The notes: generated by a model not told the origin, from the letters alone. Numbered from the stretch's first letter, positions 1 to 5,597 are shown. The stretch is 5,597 nucleotides of DNA from Pseudorhodobacter sp. (GCA_014378345.1 JACMNW010000304.1:1-5597); one strand, 5' to 3'. A program made the numbers and translations.

Positions 1-1
1 C

Positions 2-685
2 GCAGAACGGCACCGCTTTCGCACAGGCACGGGCCAGTTGGCGGAACTGGCGCTGAAAGATGTGGCCGCCGCGATGCTGGGCCATTTGGGCATCATCGGT
101 GAGGTATGCGTCAATGGCGTAGACCGCTCCAAATCCGGCAATGCGCTGTACGGGGCTTACGGTCAGGATTTCGCCACGGCTTGCGGCAACCGCGTGATGG
201 TGATCGGTCTGACAGATCGGCAATGGACTGGCCTTGTGCGCACGTTGGCGATGCAGGATGCGATTGCGGTGCTATCTGCACAAACTGCGCTTGATCTGGC
301 CGATGAGGGCAATCGCTACCGCGCGCGCGACGCAATCACCGCACTGTTCGCGCCATGGTTCGCGGCCCGCGATCTGGCCACCATCGCGCCGCTGTTTGAC
401 GCGGCCAAACTGACATGGGCACCGTTTCGCAGCTTTGCAGGTGCTGTGCAATTGGACCCAGATCTATCGCCAGATAATCCAATGTTTGCAAACATAATGC
501 AGCCGGGCATTGGCCTTTATCCCGTTCCAGGAAGCGCTGTTACCTCTTCCGCGTTTGACAGAATGCCCCCGCAACCAGCCCCGGTATTAGGTCAGCATTC
601 CGAGGCTATTTTGGCGGATATTCTGGGTCTGAGTGCGGGCCAAATCGGAGCACTCATGGACAAAGGCATCGTCGCAGGGCCGTAA
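2..685 (+). CDS. mct: Mct-like class III CoA-transferase (2-methylfumaryl-CoA isomerase family), C-terminal part
   Basis: This is a partial gene. The frame is open from the window edge (first full codon at 2) to TAA at 683-685, giving 227 residues, so the true start lies outside; the TTG at 38 is an internal Leu. It is a CaiB/BaiF (family III) CoA-transferase. The GQLAELALKD stretch (codons at 35-61) matches the segment carrying the catalytic Asp of this family, which would be the GAT at 59-61. From memory, the wording closely follows Chloroflexus mesaconyl-CoA C1-C4 CoA transferase across the fragment: LKD..AAMLGHLGIIGEV, YGAYGQDFAT, VIGLTDRQW, TWAPFR, DNPMFA, QPGIGLY, QPAPVLGQH and a GIVAGP C-terminus. 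That enzyme moves CoA within mesaconyl-CoA from the C1 to the C4 carboxyl (3-hydroxypropionate bicycle). It is cytosolic and has no membrane segments. Another CaiB-type substrate is possible. Family is secure; the exact substrate is inferred. Confidence 0.82.
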   Translation, partial: AERHRFRTGTGQLAELALKDVAAAMLGHLGIIGEVCVNGVDRSKSGNALYGAYGQDFATACGNRVMVIGLTDRQWTGLVRTLAMQDAIAVLSAQTALDLADEGNRYRARDAITALFAPWFAARDLATIAPLFDAAKLTWAPFRSFAGAVQLDPDLSPDNPMFANIMQPGIGLYPVPGSAVTSSAFDRMPPQPAPVLGQHSEAILADILGLSAGQIGALMDKGIVAGP

Positions 686-701
686 GGGTCACAATCCTGC
701 G
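673..701. repeat. Inverted repeat enclosing two convergent stop codons
   Basis: CGCAGG at 673-678 is repeated inverted as CCTGCG at 696-701, with a G-T pair possible just inside (679/695) and a loop of about 15 bases. The loop contains both the TAA of the CoA-transferase gene (683-685) and the TGA of hflX (689-691). No T-run follows on either strand, so it is not a standard intrinsic terminator. It could still form an RNA hairpin at the ends of both transcripts, or be a chance repeat in coding DNA. Confidence 0.3.
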
Positions 702-1978
702 TAACGCGCCGACTGCCGCGCGGTCCAGCGCACATCAATTCGGTAACCCGCCTCGCCCTGATCTTCGGCCTGCACCACGCCTTCGGCATGCAGCCACGCG
801 TATTTGCGGCCTTCAGCAAAGCCAAGCGTCAGAACAACGTCCGTTTTCTCATCATCCAGATGCTGCGATATGGCCGCCAAAAGCCCGTCCAGCCCTTCGC
901 CCGTAATGGCAGAAATCGCATAGACCCCGGATATGCCATCCGCTTGCGCCACCAAAGCCGCCTGCAAACTGGGGTCTACCAGATCAAGTTTGTTCCAAAC
1001 CTCGATCATCGGCGTTGTTGCCTTCACCCCAAGACTGGCCAGAATTTCCGCCACATCGGCAGCCTGCTCACGGCTTTCGGGATGCGAAATATCGCGCACA
1101 TGCAAGATCAGATCCGCCTCAAGCACTTCTTCCAGCGTGGCGCGAAAGGCCGCAACCAATTGCGTCGGCAGATCGGATATGAACCCCACGGTATCCGAGG
1201 CAATCACTTTGCGACCGGATGGCAGCGTGATGCCGCGCATGGTCGGGTCCAACGTGGCAAACAGCATATCCTTGGCCAATACATCCGCGCCGGTCATTCG
1301 GTTGAACAGCGTTGATTTACCCGCATTGGTATAGCCAACCAAGGCCACCAGCGGAAACGGCACCTTACGGCGTGCGGCGCGGTGCAATTCGCGGGTTTTT
1401 ACCACCTTGTCCAACTGCCGCTTGATGCGGATCACCTGATCGTCAATCGCACGGCGGTCAGATTCGATCTGCGTTTCACCCGGCCCACCCACAAAGCCAA
1501 AGCCACCACGCTGGCGTTCCAAGTGGGTCCAAGCCCGCACCAATCGCGTGCGCTGAAAGCTCAGGGCGGCCAGTTCCACCTGCAACACACCTTCGCGGGT
1601 ACGTGCGCGGTCGGCGAAAATTTCCAAAATCAGCCCGGTTCGGTCAAGCAGCTTCACGCCCCATTCCTTTTCCAGATTGCGCTGCTGCACCGGCGATACC
1701 GGCCCATCAACAAACACCAAGCCCACATCCAGCGCCAAAAACCGCTCTTTCAGCTCTTCAACCTTGCCAGACCCGAACAGCAAACCGGGCTGCAGGCGCG
1801 CAAGACGAACCACCTCCGACCCCACAACATCCATGTCTGGTAAGGCACCGGCCAGAGATACTGCCTCGGCCAAGCCGTGTTCCGGCAAGCGCCGTTTGCG
1901 ATCTGATTTCAGATCAGGGTGCAACACAAAGGCCCGCATCGCAACCTTTTGCGTACTGTGCATGCCATCAGACGCCAC
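689..1978 (-). CDS. hflX: GTPase HflX, ribosome-associated
   Basis: HflX is a cytosolic translational GTPase of the Obg-HflX superfamily that binds the 50S subunit and splits stalled or heat-damaged ribosomes. From the GTG start it has 429 residues, normal for the family. Residues about 17-200 are the HflX N-terminal domain, with LFGSGKVEEL (67-76), VDGPVSPVQQRN (90-101) and the family hallmark GGPGETQIE (164-172), preceded by a helical region. The G domain follows, with all five motifs intact: G1 GYTNAGKST (215-223), G2 Thr in FATLDPT (240-246), G3 DTVG (262-265), G4 NKLD (329-332) and G5 SAITGEG (356-362). The C-terminal domain of about 50 residues is complete. It lies 47 bases downstream of hfq, as in many Proteobacteria, so co-transcription is likely. 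The start is uncertain: GTG at 1978 is the longest canonical choice but has no clear ribosome site, ATG at 1963 is possible, and ATG at 1939 (MRAFVLHP, 416 residues) has AAAAGG upstream and begins at the conserved block. The function call is firm. Confidence 0.96.
   Translation of the reverse strand: MASDGMHSTQKVAMRAFVLHPDLKSDRKRRLPEHGLAEAVSLAGALPDMDVVGSEVVRLARLQPGLLFGSGKVEELKERFLALDVGLVFVDGPVSPVQQRNLEKEWGVKLLDRTGLILEIFADRARTREGVLQVELAALSFQRTRLVRAWTHLERQRGGFGFVGGPGETQIESDRRAIDDQVIRIKRQLDKVVKTRELHRAARRKVPFPLVALVGYTNAGKSTLFNRMTGADVLAKDMLFATLDPTMRGITLPSGRKVIASDTVGFISDLPTQLVAAFRATLEEVLEADLILHVRDISHPESREQAADVAEILASLGVKATTPMIEVWNKLDLVDPSLQAALVAQADGISGVYAISAITGEGLDGLLAAISQHLDDEKTDVVLTLGFAEGRKYAWLHAEGVVQAEDQGEAGYRIDVRWTARQSARYAGL
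1945..1950 (-). promoter_or_regulatory. Possible ribosome binding site for an internal hflX start
   Basis: On the minus strand AAAAGG ends 5 bases before the ATG at 1937-1939. That ATG begins MRAFVLHP, where family conservation starts. Neither the GTG at 1978 nor the ATG at 1963 has as good a purine site, so this favours the shorter HflX, though the spacing is a little tight. Confidence 0.35.
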
Positions 1979-2025
1979 ATCAACTATGGCGTCTTCTTCG
2001 TTGTCTTCATTGGGTAAATCGGAAA

Positions 2026-2259
2026 TCAGTCTTCACCTTCATACAAGCTGATCGGCGCGCCCGGCATGATGGTGGAAATCGCATGTTTGTACACCAGTTG
2101 CGATTGCCCATCCCGGCGCAGCAGCACACAGAAATTATCAAACCACGTAATAACGCCCTGCAATTTCACGCCGTTGATCAAAAAGATCGTGACCGGCACT
2201 TTGGCTTTGCGCACATGATTCAGAAATGCATCTTGCAAATTTTGCTTATCGGCAGCCAT
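2026..2259 (-). CDS. hfq: RNA chaperone Hfq
   Basis: This 77-residue Sm-like protein forms a hexameric ring that binds small regulatory RNAs and mRNA A-rich or U-rich tracts, promoting pairing and changing mRNA stability and translation. QNLQDAFLN (6-14) is the N-terminal helix with the proximal-face Gln-Asp. RKAK (17-20) is the lateral rim patch, less basic than the E. coli arginines. VTIFLINGVKLQGVI (23-37) with the following FDNFCVLL is Sm1, and YKHAIST (57-63) is Sm2 with the proximal-face Lys-His. The protein stops soon after ISLYEGED, so it lacks the long disordered tail of the roughly 100-residue enterobacterial form; this short form is usual in Rhodobacterales. The ATG at 2259 is the only sensible start. 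hflX follows, and trkH precedes with a 120-base gap. In Rhodobacter relatives this gene (nrfA) influences nitrogen fixation gene expression, consistent with the nearby ntr gene. Confidence 0.98.
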   Translation of the reverse strand: MAADKQNLQDAFLNHVRKAKVPVTIFLINGVKLQGVITWFDNFCVLLRRDGQSQLVYKHAISTIMPGAPISLYEGED

Positions 2260-2379
2260 TTTTTCTTTTGCCTTTTTTTGTTATGGTTCTTATCCCGACC
2301 TTCGGCCTATCCCCAAAAGTGCAACGTCAAGTATGATGCGGGATTGAGGGAGTTTCCAGCCCCAATTTCTGTGCCAATC
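2260..2379 (-). promoter_or_regulatory. trkH-hfq intergenic region, probable hfq leader and promoter region
   Basis: This 120-base gap is the likeliest site for a separate hfq-hflX promoter. On the minus strand TTGACG (2325-2330) is a good -35-like hexamer, but no convincing -10 hexamer lies 16-18 bases downstream. A GGGATA hexamer occurs twice (2308-2313 and 2291-2296, 17 bases apart), with a weak CCGA/TCGG hairpin between. No hairpin with a T-run follows trkH, so read-through from trkH into hfq is also plausible. The promoter assignment is an inference from position plus one hexamer. Confidence 0.3.
2271..2276 (-). promoter_or_regulatory. Ribosome binding site of hfq in a purine-rich leader
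   Basis: On the minus strand an AAAAGG run lies 11 bases before the hfq ATG, inside a leader that is almost all A and G for about 28 bases (2257-2281). The spacing is long but workable. The A-rich tract resembles the ARN-type sequences that bind the distal face of Hfq, so self-binding is conceivable but not shown. Confidence 0.5.
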
Positions 2380-3891
2380 CTAAGTCTGCCCAGACCAGCC
2401 TTTTGGCACCAATAAACCGACAACAGCCAAGATTTCCAGCCGCCCCAAGATCATCGCGATGCCCAAAATCCCCATAGGACCCGCGCCAAGATCACCGTAG
2501 AGGATTGGCGTGTTACCGACAACTGTGGCCAATTGCCCGGTGGTACTCAGGCAGGCAATGCCAAGAATAAACGCGTTTTCAAAGCCCAAACCAAACAGCG
2601 TAAGCGCCACCGTCACAGCCGCAATGGAAAGACCAAAGACCATAAAATAAATCCATGCAAGATACGCACCTTCTCGCCGCAGGCGTCTTGCAACCGGTCC
2701 GTGCCCACCTATCGAATGCGGGTGGACAATACGCTCCAACTCCCGCTCGCCGTGCCGCAACAGCGCATAAACCCGCATCAACTTCACCCCGCCAGCCGTT
2801 GTTGCAACGCCGCCTCCAAACATAGCCAGGCCCATCAATAGCAACCCCGGCATCCCAAGGTCTGGCCATGCGGCCGATTGAAACCCGGTTGTGGTAAGAA
2901 ATGAAAGGCTTGTAAACGCCATAGCCCAAACTGCGCCCAATGTCGGATAGACCGCCGAAAGAATTGCGTCACCGTATCCAAGGGCAAACAAGCGCAGTAT
3001 CAACACAACCGTAACCGCGCCAACAATGCAAAATGCAAGGCCAAGTTCCGGGTCACGCAAAGGCGGGATTGTCTTATCTGTCATCCCAGCAACCGGCCAT
3101 AGGCGCCGGCTGAGGGCAAAGCCAAGGCATAAGACGATCAGCGCCTCGCCGACAAATCCGGATTGTGCATCAACCAGTCCGGAAACCGAAGAAATGCCGC
3201 TGGTGGACAGGGTTCCCATTGCATGGCAAAGCGCAATCAACGCCGTATCGCCTGCCACCAAAAGTGCGACCCACAGCGCCAGCGTCAGCCCCGCGTAAAT
3301 TGGAAACAGCAGGGCTGCAAAATGATACATCCGCTGCGACAGGCCCGCTGTTCTGCCCCTCTGATGTGCGGGCCCGGCACGAACCTGACTGCGCCCAACC
3401 AGCAATTCTACGCCACCAAGGCCAACCGGGGCCAAAACAGAGGTTACCACAAGCAGGGTGTAGAACCCACCCAGCCAACCGATCAGCGCTCTCCAGAAAT
3501 GTATGGGGTCAGCCAGTGTTTCGGGCACAGCAAACACGGTTGCCCCTGTTGCGGTAAAGCAAGATATCATCTCAAACCAGGCCGCGTGAAATGACAATTC
3601 AGGAACAGATTGATGCAGCGGCACAGCCAAGATAACTGGCACCAAAATATAGCTGCAAACGACCGTCAAAAGAAGGCCTTGTTCCCGGTCGCCGGCGCGG
3701 TGGCTGGCGGTAGCCAGTGCTATCATGGCAGTCAGGACCAAGAGCACACAACCCGAATAAAAGAACGCCCGCGCCACATCGAATTGGCCTAAAGCCACGG
3801 CATAGGCTGCGGGCAAAACCATCACGGCACAGCCCGCTCCCATCAGAATCACCAAAATCGGCAAATCCAGCAGGCGGCGCAGGTCGATCAT
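2380..3891 (-). CDS. trkH: Trk potassium uptake system membrane subunit TrkH
   Basis: This is the ion-conducting inner-membrane subunit of the Trk potassium uptake system, of the TrkH/KtrB superfamily with four pore repeats. It has 503 residues, normal for TrkH, and hydrophobic segments run from about residue 11 to the end. The four selectivity-filter loops are visible, each with its key Gly: TATGAT (113-118, Gly116), STSGIS (229-234, Gly232), TTTGF (333-337, Gly336) and STTGQ (449-453, Gly452). GGGVATTAGGVKLMR (359-373) is the broken-helix gating loop of the third repeat, and ILGRLEIL (481-488) is the conserved C-terminal signature. The first loop has Cys111 where many relatives carry Gly, and the fourth has Gln453. 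Basic cytosolic stretches (167-188 and 379-407) probably contact the TrkA ring. The ATG start overlaps the trkA stop as ATGA and has no clear Shine-Dalgarno site, so translational coupling to trkA is likely. Confidence 0.96.
   Translation of the reverse strand: MIDLRRLLDLPILVILMGAGCAVMVLPAAYAVALGQFDVARAFFYSGCVLLVLTAMIALATASHRAGDREQGLLLTVVCSYILVPVILAVPLHQSVPELSFHAAWFEMISCFTATGATVFAVPETLADPIHFWRALIGWLGGFYTLLVVTSVLAPVGLGGVELLVGRSQVRAGPAHQRGRTAGLSQRMYHFAALLFPIYAGLTLALWVALLVAGDTALIALCHAMGTLSTSGISSVSGLVDAQSGFVGEALIVLCLGFALSRRLWPVAGMTDKTIPPLRDPELGLAFCIVGAVTVVLILRLFALGYGDAILSAVYPTLGAVWAMAFTSLSFLTTTGFQSAAWPDLGMPGLLLMGLAMFGGGVATTAGGVKLMRVYALLRHGERELERIVHPHSIGGHGPVARRLRREGAYLAWIYFMVFGLSIAAVTVALTLFGLGFENAFILGIACLSTTGQLATVVGNTPILYGDLGAGPMGILGIAMILGRLEILAVVGLLVPKGWSGQT
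3888..3891 (-). promoter_or_regulatory. ATGA overlap coupling trkA stop to trkH start
   Basis: The last two bases of the trkH ATG (3889-3891) and the next base form the trkA TGA (3888-3890). The roughly 20 bases before the ATG contain no purine-rich ribosome site. This points to re-initiation by ribosomes finishing trkA, which would tie TrkH output to TrkA output. Confidence 0.75.
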
Positions 3892-5267
3892 TTCGAAAAG
3901 TCGATTGTGACCTGCAGCAAGCGTTCCACTTCAGGAATATCCGCCGCCATCGCAAACAAGGCGATGATATCTCCCGCTTCAATTCGCAGATCGCCCGTTG
4001 GTTTGATTACTTTTTCGCGGCTCATCACCGCTCCGACCAAAACACCTTCAGGAAACTCAATATCCCGGATCAATCTGCCCGCAATCGGCGATGTCGTCAG
4101 CACCTGCGCCTCAATCACCTCGGCCTCTGAATCGCCAATGGAATAGATCGCACGCACCCGCCCCTGCCGGATATGGCGCAGGATCGAGCTTACCGTTGTT
4201 GCCCGCGGGTTGATGTAGGCGTCAATTTCCAGCGGCCCCATCAAGGGTGCAAGCGTCGGATCATTCACCAGCGCAATCGCCATCTGACAACCGGCTTGTT
4301 TGGCGCGCACCGCAACCAAGAGGTTGGTTTTATCATCATCGGTCACGGCAAGAACGGCGTCCGCCTTGTCGATGCTGGCCTCCATCAACATATCCATATC
4401 CATGCCGTCACCATGCAATACGACCGTGCGCTGCAGCTGGTCGGCAGACTGTTCTGCCCGAGCGCGGTCTATTTCTATGATCTTGGCGCGCACCCTGTCG
4501 GACCTGGCTTCCAGCGCACGGGCAACACCAAGTCCCACATTTCCGCCGCCAACAATCACAATGCGTTCTTGTTTTTTCGTCTTCTTTCCAAAGATTTCCA
4601 ACGATCTGTTAATGTCTTCCGCATGACTGAAAACATAAATCTGATCGCCCGCCAAAAGCTCATCCGCCGCGTCTGGCACGAACAGCCGCTGATCGCGCCG
4701 CACGCCAACCACAATCGCGCGCAGCGTCGAAAACAATTCGTTCAATTGCCGCAAAGGCGTGTTGAGAACTGGGCAATCGTCATCAAGCGCTATGCCCAGC
4801 AGCTGTGCTTTTCCGCCCATAAAGTTTTCACTGTCAAAGGTGGCGGGGGCAGCAAGGCGTTGCAAAGCCGCCTCGGCCACTTCCCGCTCGGGGCTGATGA
4901 TCACATCAATCGGCAAGTGATCGCGGCGAAACAAATCAGAATACAGCGGGTCTTGATAGTTCTGGCTGCGCAAGCGGGCAATAGTGCGCCGTACATTGAA
5001 GACAGAATGTGCCACCTGACACGTGACCATATTCACTTCATCAGAATAGGTAGCGGCGATGATCATATCGGCATCCCGGGCACCTGCGCGGGCCAGAACG
5101 TCCGGATATGAAGAAAACCCCACAACCCCTTGAACTTCCAATGCTTCGGTGACGCGGCGCACCAGATCTGCATTGCTGTCAACCACTGTTACATCATTCT
5201 TTTCACCTGCAAGCTGGCGTGCAATTTGCCAGCCCACCTGCCCTGCGCCACAGATGATAACCTTCAT
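3888..5267 (-). CDS. trkA: Trk potassium uptake system regulatory subunit TrkA
   Basis: This peripheral cytoplasmic subunit assembles as a ring under TrkH and gates it in response to NAD(H) and ATP/ADP. It has 459 residues from ATG 5267, about the same as the 458 of E. coli TrkA. It is a tandem RCK protein. The first Rossmann domain has GAGQVG (7-12) and the acidic residue Asp30 in VTVVDSN, and is followed by a TrkA-C domain (about 140-225). The second Rossmann domain has GGGNVG (240-245) and Glu266 in IIEID, and is followed by a second TrkA-C domain (about 370-455). Both glycine motifs and acidic residues are intact, so both halves should bind nucleotide. ATG 5267 is chosen because GAGG lies 6 bases upstream and because MKVIICGAG matches the family N-terminus; an in-frame GTG at 5300 adds 11 unconserved residues and has no ribosome site. 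ntrX lies 126 bases upstream and trkH overlaps by 4 bases. Confidence 0.97.
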   Translation of the reverse strand: MKVIICGAGQVGWQIARQLAGEKNDVTVVDSNADLVRRVTEALEVQGVVGFSSYPDVLARAGARDADMIIAATYSDEVNMVTCQVAHSVFNVRRTIARLRSQNYQDPLYSDLFRRDHLPIDVIISPEREVAEAALQRLAAPATFDSENFMGGKAQLLGIALDDDCPVLNTPLRQLNELFSTLRAIVVGVRRDQRLFVPDAADELLAGDQIYVFSHAEDINRSLEIFGKKTKKQERIVIVGGGNVGLGVARALEARSDRVRAKIIEIDRARAEQSADQLQRTVVLHGDGMDMDMLMEASIDKADAVLAVTDDDKTNLLVAVRAKQAGCQMAIALVNDPTLAPLMGPLEIDAYINPRATTVSSILRHIRQGRVRAIYSIGDSEAEVIEAQVLTTSPIAGRLIRDIEFPEGVLVGAVMSREKVIKPTGDLRIEAGDIIALFAMAADIPEVERLLQVTIDFSK

Positions 5268-5273
5268 CGTCCG

Positions 5274-5277
5274 CCTC
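5274..5277 (-). promoter_or_regulatory. Ribosome binding site of trkA
   Basis: GAGG on the minus strand sits 6 bases before the ATG at 5265-5267. It is the strongest Shine-Dalgarno match in the window and decides the trkA start against the upstream GTG at 5300. Confidence 0.75.
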
Positions 5278-5306
5278 GTTCTTTTTGGCCAAATCGCCAC
5301 GGTTTG

Positions 5307-5323
5307 ACGCCAATCACAGGCGT
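5307..5323. repeat. Short inverted repeat upstream of trkA
   Basis: ACGCC (5307-5311) and GGCGT (5319-5323) form a 5-base inverted repeat around a 7-base spacer, centred about 48 bases before the trkA ATG. There is no T-run after it on the minus strand, so it does not look like a terminator. It could be a weak operator or RNA stem; at this length chance is a fair explanation. Confidence 0.25.
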
Positions 5324-5393
5324 TAGTCCTTCGCAGATGCGGACGCGATGGTCAATCAGCGGGGGCACGGCAATATCAGTCTTCCCAATCGTG

Positions 5394-5597
5394 CTAGTCG
5401 TCCTGTTCGTCCAAGTCTTCTTGGTCACTTTGGGGCGCGCGACCACTTGCTTTGGACGTTGTCATCACACCCAATGACTTTAGCTTTCGGTGCAATGCGG
5501 ACCGCTCCATCCCAACAAAGTTGGCTGTGCGGCTGATGTTGCCACCAAAGCGGCCTATCTGCGTCAGCAGATATTCGCGTTCAAACAGCTCGCGTGC
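5394..5597 (-). CDS. ntrX: NtrX-type nitrogen response regulator, C-terminal DNA-binding end
   Basis: This partial gene enters from the right edge in frame (first codon GCA at 5595-5597) and ends at TAG (5394-5396), giving 67 residues. The fragment is the Fis-type helix-turn-helix of an NtrC-family regulator: EYLLTQIGRFGGN at about residues 8-20, then ISRTANFVGMERSALHR (21-37) and KLKSLGV (38-44). The MERSALHRKLKSLG wording is characteristic of NtrX and differs from the NtrC C-terminus. A Ser/Thr/Lys linker and an acidic tail (DQEDLDEQDD, 58-67) follow. The receiver and AAA+ domains lie outside the window. NtrX is the cytoplasmic partner of the membrane kinase NtrY and controls nitrogen and redox-related genes. 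Its position before trkA, trkH, hfq and hflX matches the Rhodobacter-type ntr locus and strongly supports NtrX over other family members. Confidence 0.9.
   Translation of the reverse strand, partial: ARELFEREYLLTQIGRFGGNISRTANFVGMERSALHRKLKSLGVMTTSKASGRAPQSDQEDLDEQDD

Larger units (their letters stand above)
5268..5393 (-). promoter_or_regulatory. ntrX-trkA intergenic region
   Basis: This 126-base gap precedes trkA. It holds a short inverted repeat (5307-5323) and a 10-base perfect palindrome TTTGGCCAAA (5284-5293). On the minus strand a TTGACC hexamer (about 5350-5355) could be a -35, but no good -10 follows at 16-18 bases. No intrinsic terminator follows ntrX. It could carry a trkA promoter or simply be transcribed through from ntrX. 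A short minus-strand frame with GTG near 5368 runs to a TGA at 5264-5266 (34 codons); I do not call it a gene. Confidence 0.25.

Noticed and set aside
788..1315. A 175-codon plus-strand frame opposite hflX
   Set aside because: It is a shadow of the conserved GTPase domain, with no plausible ribosome site or domain.
2340..2379. Imperfect GGGG/CTCCC pairing after trkH as an intrinsic terminator
   Set aside because: The stem is short and bulged and no T-run follows on the minus strand.
1603..2415. A 270-codon plus-strand frame opposite hflX and hfq
   Set aside because: It spans two firmly identified minus-strand genes and the gap between, is low-complexity and Pro/Gln/Arg-rich, and matches no family I recognise.
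4173..5111. A 312-codon open frame on the plus strand opposite trkA
   Set aside because: It lies wholly inside a complete, well-conserved trkA and its translation is rich in His, Arg and Gln with no recognisable motif, as expected for an antisense shadow.
5284..5293. Perfect palindrome TTTGGCCAAA as an operator
   Set aside because: A single 10-base palindrome with no second copy or known regulator match is not enough to call a binding site.
5268..5300. GTG at 5300 as the trkA start
   Set aside because: The added 11 residues are not part of the family N-terminus and no ribosome site precedes the GTG, whereas ATG 5267 has GAGG at 6 bases.
5264..5446. A 60-codon minus-strand frame overlapping the end of ntrX and the gap before trkA
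   Set aside because: Its first part is out of frame with the clear NtrX C-terminus, and its start has no support. Only the shorter 34-codon tail is kept as a low-interest observation.

Overview
The window looks like a piece of an alphaproteobacterial chromosome, most likely Rhodobacterales (Rhodobacter/Roseobacter group). The evidence is a 77-residue Hfq with almost no C-terminal tail, the gene order ntrX-trkA-trkH-hfq-hflX (the ntr-trk-hfq-hflX neighbourhood known from Rhodobacter relatives), a TrkH with alphaproteobacterial-style pore signatures, and fairly GC-rich codon use. Nothing indicates a mobile element, prophage, CRISPR array, RNA gene or recent transfer. Coding density is very high: the longest stretches without a gene are about 120-126 bases.

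Layout, left to right. Positions 2-685 (+) hold the C-terminal part of a class III (CaiB/BaiF) CoA-transferase that closely resembles mesaconyl-CoA C1-C4 CoA transferase (2-methylfumaryl-CoA isomerase, Mct). Its stop codon lies 3 bases from the stop of the convergent hflX gene (689-1978, -), a ribosome-associated GTPase. Further right, all on the minus strand, come hfq (2026-2259), trkH (2380-3891), trkA (3888-5267) and the last 67 codons of an NtrX-type response regulator (5394-5597).

Reading in the direction of transcription (right to left): ntrX is the output half of the NtrY/NtrX nitrogen and redox two-component system. After 126 bases comes trkA-trkH, which encodes the cytoplasmic NAD(H)/nucleotide-binding gating subunit and the membrane pore of a Trk potassium uptake system, joined by a 4-base ATGA overlap. 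After 120 bases comes hfq-hflX, an RNA chaperone and a ribosome-splitting GTPase, separated by about 47 bases. The minus-strand genes could be one long transcript or two to three units. The two intergenic gaps are the only places where extra promoters could lie outside coding sequence.

I found no undescribed multi-gene system. The items most worth a second look are the Mct-like gene in this chromosomal setting, the nearly touching convergent stops with an inverted repeat around them, the uncertain hflX start with an acidic frame open back to the hfq stop, and the short frame that ends in an ATGA overlap with trkA.
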